Source of the DNA: Vulcanimicrobiota bacterium
GTDB lineage: Bacteria > Vulcanimicrobiota > Vulcanimicrobiia > Vulcanimicrobiales > Vulcanimicrobiaceae
Length of the DNA: 48,468 nt
NCBI GenBank assembly: GCA_019240755.1
Contig: JAFAXS010000005.1
Coordinates: forward strand, 1 to 48,468
Reading direction: 5' to 3'
The position numbers and the translations under genes are program-made. The notes under the pieces are model-generated. The model saw only the letters and a list, made by a program, of their open reading frames with translations, made no database searches and was not told the origin of the DNA. Below, piece by piece: positions 41,614 to 48,468 of the stretch (the first letter of the stretch is position 1; each line of letters begins with the position of its first letter).

Positions 41614-43662
41614 ATGTTCCCGTACGCGCTCCGCGAGGGCTCGATCGGCACGCTGCTGCTGCGCAATCGCATCATCATGGGCTCGATGCACCTCGGCGTC
41701 GAGCGCGACGCGGCGACACTCGCCGAGTTCTACGCCGTTCGGGCGCGCGGCGGCGTCGGCCTGATCGTCACGGGCGGCTCCGCGGTCAACCGCAGCGGCG
41801 CGGGCGGCGTCAACTACAGCCTGGTCAACGACGACGGCTGGGCGCCAAGCTTGCGCGCCGCCGCAGAGGCCGTGCACGCCGCCGGCGGCCGCATCGCGCT
41901 ACAACTCTTCCACGCGGGACGCTACGCACTCAAGGAATCGTACGGGCTGCAACCCGTCGCGCCGTCTGCGATTCCGTCGCGCTTCTCGCCTGACGCGCCG
42001 CGAGCGCTGAGCGACGACGAGATTCGGGAAACGATCGCCGACTTCGCGCGCGGCGCGTTGCGCGCGCGCGAGCTCGGCTACGACGCGGTCGAGGTGATGG
42101 CGTCCGAAGGCTATCTGCTCAACCAGTTTCTTTCGCCGCTGACCAATCGGCGCGACGACGCGTGGGGCGGCGACCTCGATCGGCGGATGAACGCCGCTCG
42201 CGCCGTGTTGCGCGCAATCCGCGACCTTGCCGGCAGCGACTTTCCCGTGATCTTTCGCATCTCGGGCGCCGACTTGATGACCGGCTCTACCACGCAGGCA
42301 GAGACGCTGCAGTTTGCGCGCACGCTTGCGGCCGACGGCGTCGACGCGCTCAACGTCGGCATCGGCTGGCACGAATCGTCGATCCCGACCGTGCAGCAGG
42401 TAGTGCCCGGCGGAGTGTGGATCCCGTATGCCGCCGCTATAAAGCGCGCGGTGACGGCGTTGCCCGTCATTGCGAGCAATCGCATCAACAGCATCGCCGC
42501 GGCCGAGGCCGCCCTGGCCGAAGGAAGCGCCGATTTTATCTCGATGGCGCGGCCGTTTCTCGCGGACGCGGCGATCGTGGCGAAAGCCACGGAAGGGCGA
42601 TCGGCCGATGTCGACACGTGCATCGCGTGCAATCAGGCCTGCATCGACCGCTCCCTGATCGATGCGCCGGTCTCGTGCATGGTGAATCCGCGAGCCGCGC
42701 GCGAGCTCGCGTTCCCGGAGCCGGACCTTGCGAGCAAAAATGGCGCTCGCTATGCAGTCGTCGGCGGCGGACCGGCGGGCATGGAAGCGGCGCGTGCCCT
42801 CGCGGCACTCGGCGGCCGCGTCGTGCTCTTCGAGGCCGACGACGAGCTCGGCGGCCAGTTTCGGATGGCGCGCAAGATTCCGGGGAAACGCGATTTCGGC
42901 GAGACGATCCGCTACTTCAGCAATGAGTTGCCGCGATTGGGCGTCGAGGTGCGATTGAACCGGCGCGTCGCGGCCAGCGACGAGTTGCGCGAGTTCGACG
43001 CGGTCGTTCTGGCAACCGGCGTGCTCCCGAGGCGGGCGCTCCTTGCGGGGGACGACCTCCCGCACGTCGTTTCGTATGCCGACCTGCTGTTGCGCGACGC
43101 CGCGGTCGGCGAGCGCATTGCCGTCGTCGGCGCCGGCGGCATCGGGGTGGACGTCGCGCACTACTTGAGCTTCGGCGAGGCGAACGCCGACGACACCACG
43201 CGGTTTCTCTACGAACAGGGTCTGGCCGCGCCGCTCGACGGCGAGTTGCTGGTCGTCGGGCGCAAGCGGGTGCGATTGCTACGGCGCGGAGCGCCAATCG
43301 GCGAGCGCATCGGCAAGACGACGCGCTGGGCGATCCTACGATCGCTGCGCGCGGCAGGCGTCGAAATGTACCCGAATATCGCTTACGAGCGCATCGTTCC
43401 GGAAGGCCTCGTGATCCGCACCGCCGACGGCGCGTTGCAGACGATTTTCGCGGATACGGTCGTGATCGCCGCTGGACAGGAGCGCAACGATGCGCTCCTG
43501 TCTGCGGTCGCCGGGTTACGCCGCCCCTATCGAATCGCCGGCGGCGCGCGCGACGCGAGCGAACTCAACGCCGTGCGCGCGTTCGACGAAGGGCTGCGCG
43601 CCGCTCACGAGCTGACGCGCGAGATGGGCTCAGCCGCCCACGTGCGTGCGAAAGCCCACTGA
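41614..43662 (+). CDS. 2,4-dienoyl-CoA reductase-like FMN/FAD/4Fe-4S enzyme
   Basis: A 682-residue FadH-type protein. The N-terminal TIM barrel (1-330) has the catalytic Y167 (SEGYLLNQFLSP) and H253 (GIGWHE), each one residue off the positions I recall in E. coli FadH. The 4Fe-4S cysteines C336, C339, C343 and C355 also match by spacing. A FAD/NADPH domain follows (VVGGGPAGMEAARAL near 376). It reduces 2,4-dienoyl-CoA to enoyl-CoA. As last gene of the coupled operon it may reduce a cyclohexadiene carboxyl-CoA. The start ATG 41614 is 11 bases after the SDR stop. The 3' end overlaps a lipoprotein gene by 33 bases. Confidence 0.92.
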   Translation: MFPYALREGSIGTLLLRNRIIMGSMHLGVERDAATLAEFYAVRARGGVGLIVTGGSAVNRSGAGGVNYSLVNDDGWAPSLRAAAEAVHAAGGRIALQLFHAGRYALKESYGLQPVAPSAIPSRFSPDAPRALSDDEIRETIADFARGALRARELGYDAVEVMASEGYLLNQFLSPLTNRRDDAWGGDLDRRMNAARAVLRAIRDLAGSDFPVIFRISGADLMTGSTTQAETLQFARTLAADGVDALNVGIGWHESSIPTVQQVVPGGVWIPYAAAIKRAVTALPVIASNRINSIAAAEAALAEGSADFISMARPFLADAAIVAKATEGRSADVDTCIACNQACIDRSLIDAPVSCMVNPRAARELAFPEPDLASKNGARYAVVGGGPAGMEAARALAALGGRVVLFEADDELGGQFRMARKIPGKRDFGETIRYFSNELPRLGVEVRLNRRVAASDELREFDAVVLATGVLPRRALLAGDDLPHVVSYADLLLRDAAVGERIAVVGAGGIGVDVAHYLSFGEANADDTTRFLYEQGLAAPLDGELLVVGRKRVRLLRRGAPIGERIGKTTRWAILRSLRAAGVEMYPNIAYERIVPEGLVIRTADGALQTIFADTVVIAAGQERNDALLSAVAGLRRPYRIAGGARDASELNAVRAFDEGLRAAHELTREMGSAAHVRAKAH

Positions 43663-44922
43663 GGGAAACGTCAGCGCCGGAAGGGCGAGCAACGCCTGCG
43701 GCAGGATCGCGGAGGGCGTCGTGACCTTGGTCGCGATCAGCACCTCGGTTCCGACCTGCTCCGACGTGAGGCCGCCCCAGTTGCCGCCGCTCATCGCCCA
43801 ACCGTTGGCATACGTGTCGTTGGTGTACGTCTCGACGATGCACGCAAACCAATATTGATTTTGCGCGAGCTGCGTCAGGTAGTAGTTCGCCGTGTAGGTG
43901 TTATAGAAACCCTGCACCGGATCGAGGTTCGCAAACGTCTCCACCACTTTCGTCGACGATTCACCGCGTCGAGCGCGGCAATCCGACGGCATCCTGGCGG
44001 GGCCCGCCACGCGGAAGTCGTCGGCGTAGAGCGTCTTGGGAAGCGGACCGCCGCCGGGATACCAATCCGGCACCTTGACCGTTCCGCGTTTGAACGGCAG
44101 CGGTTCTCGTCCCAGCGAACGGACGTCGATGAAGTCTCCCTTGGGCAGCTCGAAAAGCTGCGTCAACCGGTTGTAGCCGGCTGCTCGCTCCGACAATCGG
44201 TAGATCGACGGGCCATCGAGCACCACCCGCGTGGTTGAGGCGTAGTTGTCTTGATTGTGCCGGCCCTTGACGCTCGAGAACGACGTTTGACCGTGGTACG
44301 TGCCGTCGGCCGCTTCGGTGAACGACGTGTTTTGTGCAAACGGGTTTGAACCGGCCTCTTGAATGTTCACATAAGAGGTGTGCGCGGCCGCCGCGCTCCA
44401 GCGGCGTCCGGTGTACATCGGAAAGTCAATCGAGTTTTGACCGTTGGGATACGTGTCCATTCCAGTCTCGGTCAGCGTGCCGGCCGTAAAGGTAAAGTTG
44501 TCCGACAGAATGATTTGCGCGATGCCGCCGCGGTGACGCGCGAACGCGATCGCGGAGTTCAGGACTTCGAGCGATCCGGCCGTCCGCGACTTGACCCGTT
44601 CTACGACGTCATAGACGCCCGTCTTCTTGTCGATTCGGAACTTTACGGTAATGCGACCCGCATCGCTGCCGTTTGTGACCATGGGCGTCGCCGTCGGACC
44701 CGCCCACGTTCGCGTTGTCCAGCTATTCGTATAGGGATAGGCGATCAGAACGGGCGCCGTGACCGGCGGAGTGGCGGTTGCCGCCGGCAGCGGGCCGTTC
44801 TGCGCAGGCGCCTGCGGTGCGCTGGGAAGCGGGGCGTAGCCGGCGTGCCCGGAGCAGGCCGCAACGCCGATCGCCAACGCGCCCAACGCCGCGAGCACGC
44901 CGCCGCGAAGATATCGTTGCAT
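43630..44922 (-). CDS. Secreted lipoprotein of unknown function
   Basis: A 430-residue predicted lipoprotein with lipobox VAAC (cysteine at 23), then a Pro/Ala/Thr linker (about 28-55) and a beta-rich body of about 370 residues with many Tyr, Asn, Gly and Thr. I do not recognise the domain. Cysteines occur only sparsely (a CRARRG and a FACIVE segment). The start is secure: AGGAGGA lies just before the ATG at 44922, one of the best ribosome sites in the window. Its 3' end overlaps the dienoyl reductase gene. It may share a transcript with the ABC exporter upstream, 42 bases away. Confidence 0.75.
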   Translation of the reverse strand: MQRYLRGGVLAALGALAIGVAACSGHAGYAPLPSAPQAPAQNGPLPAATATPPVTAPVLIAYPYTNSWTTRTWAGPTATPMVTNGSDAGRITVKFRIDKKTGVYDVVERVKSRTAGSLEVLNSAIAFARHRGGIAQIILSDNFTFTAGTLTETGMDTYPNGQNSIDFPMYTGRRWSAAAAHTSYVNIQEAGSNPFAQNTSFTEAADGTYHGQTSFSSVKGRHNQDNYASTTRVVLDGPSIYRLSERAAGYNRLTQLFELPKGDFIDVRSLGREPLPFKRGTVKVPDWYPGGGPLPKTLYADDFRVAGPARMPSDCRARRGESSTKVVETFANLDPVQGFYNTYTANYYLTQLAQNQYWFACIVETYTNDTYANGWAMSGGNWGGLTSEQVGTEVLIATKVTTPSAILPQALLALPALTFPSVGFRTHVGG

Positions 44923-44964
44923 GAGGAGTCCTCCTAAGTAGCGAGTGCGTATCGCAACTATACC

Positions 44965-45708
44965 TCAGGAGTAGCGCCGGTGCTCGTCGCGGCGATATCC
45001 AATTGCTGCCGCGAGCGCGAAAATTGCGGCGTAGACGGCGAGCCCGGCAATCGCGGGCGCGGCGTGCGCGTAACCGGTAACGCTCCACAGGAGGTCGCCG
45101 AACTGCCGGGTCGGGAGATAGGGCGAGATCTTGGCGACGAAGCCGGGCAGATCGTCCGGCGGCATCCACAATCCGCCGCCGTAGGCGAGGAGCAAATTAC
45201 AGGCGGTGGCGAGCGGCACGGCGGCGCGCGGTGACGCCCAGTAACCGAGCGTGATCCCCATCAAGACGAATGGGACGCCGCCGCAAAGCGTGTAGACCGC
45301 GACGAGCGCCCACTGCGACCAGCTGAGGTCGATCGGCGTGAGCATCCGAGCGACGATCGCGACGAAACCCGCCGTTAGGATGCCGAAGATCATCGCCGTC
45401 GCGATGCGCGCCCCGAAGCGTACGCCGGCCGGCGCCGGCAGCGTTCGCAGGAATCGCTCCCAGGGGCGCCCCCGTTCTTGGGCGATGCCTACGCCGAACT
45501 GATAGAGCGCGACGCCCACGACCGCAAAGGCCATGAATGAGAGCGTCGTGACGTCTGCGATCCCGGCGTGCCGTCGCGCGAACGGCAGGTCGAAGAGCAC
45601 GTAAAACATCGCCGGGAACAGCAGCGTTGGCACTACGTAGCCCGGCCAGCGAACCAAGTCCAGAAACGCGACGCGCGTATGCGCGCGCAGCAATGCGAGG
45701 TCGTTCAT
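44965..45708 (-). CDS. ABC-2 type transporter permease
   Basis: A 247-residue membrane protein with six hydrophobic helices, of the ABC2_membrane type. The segment GVGIAQERGRPWERFLRTLP (72-91) is the cytoplasmic coupling loop with an EERG-like motif typical of drug-type exporters. The ATG overlaps the ATPase stop (ATGA). It would pair as a homodimer with the ATPase at 45705. The substrate is unknown; the accompanying small regulator suggests induction by a toxic compound or envelope stress. Confidence 0.9.
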   Translation of the reverse strand: MNDLALLRAHTRVAFLDLVRWPGYVVPTLLFPAMFYVLFDLPFARRHAGIADVTTLSFMAFAVVGVALYQFGVGIAQERGRPWERFLRTLPAPAGVRFGARIATAMIFGILTAGFVAIVARMLTPIDLSWSQWALVAVYTLCGGVPFVLMGITLGYWASPRAAVPLATACNLLLAYGGGLWMPPDDLPGFVAKISPYLPTRQFGDLLWSVTGYAHAAPAIAGLAVYAAIFALAAAIGYRRDEHRRYS

Positions 45709-46526
45709 TCTGATGCTCCCGTCAGCGTCAAAAAGGCCTCTTCGAGCGAAGGCCGGGTGACTTCCAGATCGGAAAAGTCGTTGCCGGAGCGAACCAGGGT
45801 ACGCACGTACTCGTCGGCATCCTCGGGCCGCACCGCTACGCGCCCGTTCGCGCCGACGTAGCTGACGCTTCGCCTGCCGACACGACCGCGTAATGCCTCC
45901 GGCTCGCCGTCGAACAAGGTGCGGCCTCGATCCAGCACGACGACTCGCGTGGCGTTGGCTTCGGCTTCTTCGAGGTAATGCGTCGTGAAGATCACGCAGC
46001 GGTCTTGGCCAAACCTTCGTAGCGTGCGCCAGAGGCGCCGCCGCGATTCGACGTCCAATCCCGTCGTCGGCTCGTCGAGCACCACGAGCTCGGGATTGCC
46101 GACGAACGCGAGGGCCAGCGCCACGCGCCTGGACTCGCCACCCGAAAGCGCGCCCGCCCTGCGTTTGGCGAGCTCGTCGAGTCCAAAATCGGCGAGCGCG
46201 TCGTGCAGCGCCATCGGACGTGGATAGTGCGCCGCGACGAATGCGAGAATCTCACCGACGCGAAGCATGTCCGGGAAGCCGCTCTCCTGCGGCGTGACGC
46301 CGATGCGTCGCCGCACGGCGGTGCTCCGCGGCGAGCCTCCGAAGATGGTGGCGCGGCCGCCGTCGGGGCTGCGCAGTCCGAGCGCTATTTCAATTGCCGT
46401 CGTCTTTCCGGCGCCGTTGGGGCCGAGCAGCGCGACGATCTCGTTGCGATCGGCCGCCAGCGACACGTCGCGCAGCGCTTGGATTGACCCGTATGCCTTT
46501 GAAACTTCTTGCAGCTCGAGTAACAC
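45705..46526 (-). CDS. ABC transporter ATP-binding protein
   Basis: A 273-residue ATPase of the drug-exporter (DrrA/CcmA) type: Walker A GPNGAGKTT (34-42), signature LSGGESRR, Walker B VVLDEPTTGLD, H-loop TTHYLEEAE. A short C-terminal accessory domain follows. The GTG at 46526 is 10 bases downstream of the winged-helix gene stop. The operon is membrane protein, regulator, ATPase, permease, all on the minus strand. Confidence 0.93.
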   Translation of the reverse strand: MLLELQEVSKAYGSIQALRDVSLAADRNEIVALLGPNGAGKTTAIEIALGLRSPDGGRATIFGGSPRSTAVRRRIGVTPQESGFPDMLRVGEILAFVAAHYPRPMALHDALADFGLDELAKRRAGALSGGESRRVALALAFVGNPELVVLDEPTTGLDVESRRRLWRTLRRFGQDRCVIFTTHYLEEAEANATRVVVLDRGRTLFDGEPEALRGRVGRRSVSYVGANGRVAVRPEDADEYVRTLVRSGNDFSDLEVTRPSLEEAFLTLTGASE

Positions 46527-46536
46527 GGCTATGCTC

Positions 46537-46809
46537 CTACGCTTTCAGTAATGATTGGAGTTCGGCGACGTGGCGACTGAACGCATCGCGGCCACGTTTG
46601 CTGAGACGATAACGGCTGAGGGGCCGCCGATTCACGAACGTTTTTTCTTCGTCCACGTAACCGGCATCCACGAGTTTGGCCAGATGCGCTCCCAGGTTGC
46701 CGTTACTGACCGCGAGCGAGCGCGCGAGCTCCGTGAAGGCGACCCAGTTGTAGCCGAGCAGCTCGGCAACGATCCCGAGGCGCACCTTCGATAGCAAAAG
46801 CTCGTCCAT
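46537..46809 (-). CDS. Small winged-helix transcriptional regulator
   Basis: A 90-residue ArsR/MarR-like winged helix (the PF13601-type 'winged helix DNA-binding domain'). The helix-turn-helix is in FTELARSLAVSNGNLGAHLAKL (26-47) and the wing in NRRPLSRYRLSKRG. Such one-domain regulators often control an adjacent ABC exporter and a small membrane protein, as here. It probably represses its own operon. No operator could be assigned with confidence. Confidence 0.9.
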   Translation of the reverse strand: MDELLLSKVRLGIVAELLGYNWVAFTELARSLAVSNGNLGAHLAKLVDAGYVDEEKTFVNRRPLSRYRLSKRGRDAFSRHVAELQSLLKA

Positions 46810-46815
46810 CGAATT

Positions 46816-47391
46816 TCAGCGGGCGAGGAGTTCGCTTACGCCAAATCCCGCGTAACCGACGAGCATACCGGCGGCCAAGATGTATCCGACGACGGTACCG
46901 CCGACGAAGGCGGCCGCAACGAGGGAGGCGATAACCACCGCGCCGCCGACTTGCGCGCGCGAGTTTCCATGCACGCCGATGTAGAGCAGCACGATCGACG
47001 CCGCAACGCTCCAGATTGCAGCCGCCGCCATTCCAGGGAAGAGCCGGATCGCCGCCGTGTCCGCGATGAAGGCCACGCCCAGCGTAATCCACAGCACCTT
47101 GAAGAACTCGCGCTGCACCACGGAGACTCCGCGCAAACACCTTCGCATCGAACGCCCCCGCACGATGGAAAACGCCGTGCAGCCCCCGAGGGCGATCGGC
47201 AGCCATAGGAACGCGGCGTTCGGAAGCAGCCCTTGGCTCAGCAACTGCATGACGACGGTGACCGAGGCCGAGGCGATGCCCCAGACGGCAAAGTACTCGC
47301 CGCCCGCTTCGAGCCGTTGCTGCGACTGGGCCAATATCCGGTCGACCATCTCGATGTGGTCGCGCGCCTGCATCGGGCTCAAGGGTTCCAT
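46816..47391 (-). CDS. Membrane protein of the ABC-exporter operon
   Basis: A 191-residue protein with a soluble N-terminus (about 1-35, MQARDHIEMVDRILAQSQQR) and about five hydrophobic helices. It is the kind of membrane protein often placed before a small winged-helix regulator and ABC exporter. Function unknown; it may be a sensor or an accessory subunit. The ATG at 47391 follows GGAGGAAAAC, a strong ribosome site. Upstream on the minus strand, TTGACA (47455-47450) is present but the nearest AT-rich -10 candidates are 20-23 bases away, so the promoter is uncertain. Confidence 0.8.
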   Translation of the reverse strand: MEPLSPMQARDHIEMVDRILAQSQQRLEAGGEYFAVWGIASASVTVVMQLLSQGLLPNAAFLWLPIALGGCTAFSIVRGRSMRRCLRGVSVVQREFFKVLWITLGVAFIADTAAIRLFPGMAAAAIWSVAASIVLLYIGVHGNSRAQVGGAVVIASLVAAAFVGGTVVGYILAAGMLVGYAGFGVSELLAR

Positions 47392-47513
47392 GTTTTCCTC
47401 CGCACAATGGACTACTCTATTTATTAGACTGCTCTGCCAGACGGGGAACTGTCAAGCCGCGAGCCGATTCCATCGTTGACGCCGGGGCGGCGCCTTGATA
47501 TCGTACCGGGGTC

Positions 47514-47825
47514 ATGTACGCGATCATCGAGACCGGCGGCAAGCAGTACCGGGTGGCCGAGGGCGACATCATTCGATGCGACGCGGCGGCGGATGCCGGC
47601 GCGGAGATAACGTTCGATCGCGTCGTGCTCGCCGGCGGTTCGGACGCCGTCAAGGTCGGCGGTCCCGTGCTCGAGGGCGCATCCGTCACCGGGACCGTGC
47701 TGCGCCAGGCCAAGGCAAAGAAGATCCTCGTCTTCCGCTACAAGCCGAAGAAACGGGTGCGTAAGCTGCGCGGCCATCGTCAGCCGTTCGCCGAAGTCAA
47801 GATCACCAAGATTACGCTCCCATAG
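47514..47825 (+). CDS. rplU: 50S ribosomal protein L21
   Basis: A 103-residue L21: MYAIIETGGKQYRV at the start, VLEGASVTGTV in the middle, and YKPKKRVRKLRGHRQPFAEV at the end are the family hallmarks. It binds 23S rRNA in the large subunit. It is followed by prp after 18 bases, the usual order before rpmA. A weak upstream match (TTGACG 47476, TATCGT 47499, 17-base spacer) would give a nearly leaderless message; I do not rely on it. Confidence 0.97.
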   Translation: MYAIIETGGKQYRVAEGDIIRCDAAADAGAEITFDRVVLAGGSDAVKVGGPVLEGASVTGTVLRQAKAKKILVFRYKPKKRVRKLRGHRQPFAEVKITKITLP

Positions 47826-47843
47826 GAGCACGACGGACAGGCC

Positions 47844-48236
47844 GTGTTGGCGGTTACTCTTTACCGTGACGCCCGCAATCGAGTCGCGGCGTTCGCTGCG
47901 AACGGTCACGCCGGCTTCGCGGAGCGCGGCCACGACATCGTGTGTGCCGGGGTTTCAGCGATACTGCAAGCCGCACGCCTCGGCCTCGAAGAGCATGCCG
48001 GCATCGCGCTCGACGTCGCGCAGCAGCCAGGTTCGATGACCGTGCGCTGGCCGGCGTCCGTTCGCGATTCGGAAAGCGTCCGCGCAATCGTCGCGACGGC
48101 AGCCCTGGCGATCGAAGCGATCGTGCGCCGCTTCCCGGATCACGTGCAACTCCATCGCCGTCCAATTTCCGCGATCGGTGGGAAGCGCCGAGGCAAGACG
48201 GGTATCAAGCTCGGCAAGCAACAAGGAGAAAAGTGA
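47844..48236 (+). CDS. prp: Ribosomal-processing cysteine protease Prp, with C-terminal extension
   Basis: A 130-residue protein with the Prp dyad H22 (NGHAGFAERGHD) and C34 (VCAGVSAI), the same positions as in the characterised family. Prp removes an N-terminal peptide from ribosomal protein L27 during ribosome assembly. The core ends near residue 104; about 26 extra residues follow, rich in Gly, Lys and Arg (GGKRRGKTGIKLGKQ). GTG 47844 is the start. The next gene overlaps by one base and is not rpmA within the visible part. Confidence 0.88.
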   Translation: MLAVTLYRDARNRVAAFAANGHAGFAERGHDIVCAGVSAILQAARLGLEEHAGIALDVAQQPGSMTVRWPASVRDSESVRAIVATAALAIEAIVRRFPDHVQLHRRPISAIGGKRRGKTGIKLGKQQGEK

Positions 48237-48468
48237 TGTCCGAGAGTTTTCGCAGCTCACCGCCGGAACAACCGTGGTCGACCTCGGGGACGGCCGGGAA
48301 CGGCTATCAAGGCGGCTTCGACCCCGATAAGTCCGCAGGCAACGACGCGGGACGCGCGTTGCTGGTCGGCGTGCTCGGGGGCCTGCTGTCAGCGGCCGGC
48401 TATCTGATCTACCAGCGGCTTCCCGAGGATCAAAAACAGCGCCTCGCCGGCCAGGCCCGCCAGCTCCT
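48236..48468 (+). CDS. Small membrane-anchored protein, truncated by the window edge
   Basis: An open frame from ATG 48236 (overlapping the prp stop as TGATG) runs off the end, giving at least 77 residues. The N-terminus is Ser/Pro/Gly-rich and hydrophilic (SSPPEQPWSTSGTAGNG), then a single hydrophobic segment ALLVGVLGGLLSAAGYLIY, then a charged helix. AAGGAG lies about 10 bases upstream, a good ribosome site. I do not recognise it. Its place in a ribosomal-protein operon, where rpmA is expected, is notable. Confidence 0.7.
   Translation, partial: MSESFRSSPPEQPWSTSGTAGNGYQGGFDPDKSAGNDAGRALLVGVLGGLLSAAGYLIYQRLPEDQKQRLAGQARQL

Noticed and set aside
34341-43662. Type II polyketide or aryl-polyene cluster
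   Set aside because: Only one ketoacyl synthase, with no chain-length factor, ACP, ketoreductase of the Y-x3-K kind or dehydratase in the window.
44923-44940. Small dyad AGGAG-GA-CTCCT at the lipoprotein ribosome site as an operator
   Set aside because: The loop is too short for a hairpin and the symmetry is explained by the strong ribosome site itself.
47476-47504. TTGACG-17-TATCGT before rplU as promoter
   Set aside because: The -10 match is poor and would give an almost leaderless transcript; mentioned but not called.

Overview
The window is a gene-dense, high-GC bacterial chromosome segment with about 54 protein genes, no RNA genes and no mobile elements that I could recognise. Lipobox lipoproteins, a large TonB-dependent receptor and a Tat-type signal point to a diderm cell. 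The mix of PaaX/BoxB-type aromatic metabolism, carboxypeptidase-regulatory TonB receptors, many GTG starts and many 4-base stop/start overlaps would suit an uncultured soil lineage such as Candidatus Eremiobacterota (WPS-2). That placement is an inference from gene content only; Acidobacteriota or Chloroflexota-like lineages are not excluded.

Region 1 (about 1-9.7 kb) is an aerobic aromatic-acid or acyl-CoA degradation locus. A BoxB-type diiron epoxidase and an enoyl-CoA hydratase are divergent from a PaaX-family repressor, with two face-to-face promoters between them. A second minus-strand operon carries a PaaH-like 3-hydroxyacyl-CoA dehydrogenase, a PaaJ-like thiolase, an aldehyde dehydrogenase and a small unknown protein. 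Region 2 (9.7-18.3 kb) holds a histone-like Lys/Arg/Ala protein with a strong terminator, an MFS exporter, a cytidylate kinase-like protein, and an ABC-2 exporter whose operon is interrupted by an antisense alkA-type DNA glycosylase, ending in a class A beta-lactamase-like protein.

Region 3 (18.3-27 kb) has an M28 peptidase, a membrane protein, and a TonB receptor with a strongly structured leader, flanked by a winged-helix/TPR regulator and a periplasmic thioredoxin-like protein. Region 4 (27-34.4 kb) is housekeeping: HemL, an Mrp-type Fe-S carrier fused to a DUF1858 domain, DUF3175, an M48 protease, a FolK-FolE2 fusion, ManA, MsrA and an exported MsrB.

Region 5 (34.3-43.7 kb) is the most striking part. 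A DAHP synthase (entry to the shikimate pathway) is divergent from a tightly coupled operon: ketoacyl synthase, an EPSP synthase-like protein fused to an acyl-CoA ligase, acyl-CoA dehydrogenase, a FabL-type enoyl reductase and a FadH-type 2,4-dienoyl-CoA reductase. Together these look like a pathway that converts shikimate into a reduced alicyclic acyl-CoA, such as cyclohexanecarboxyl-CoA, possibly used as a starter for omega-alicyclic lipids or a polyketide. Region 6 (43.6-48.5 kb) has a lipoprotein, an ABC exporter with its small regulator, and the rplU-prp ribosomal pair running off the end into a truncated membrane-protein gene.

No gene-free stretch exceeds 300 bases. The longest, 21836-22039, holds the structured TonB-receptor leader.
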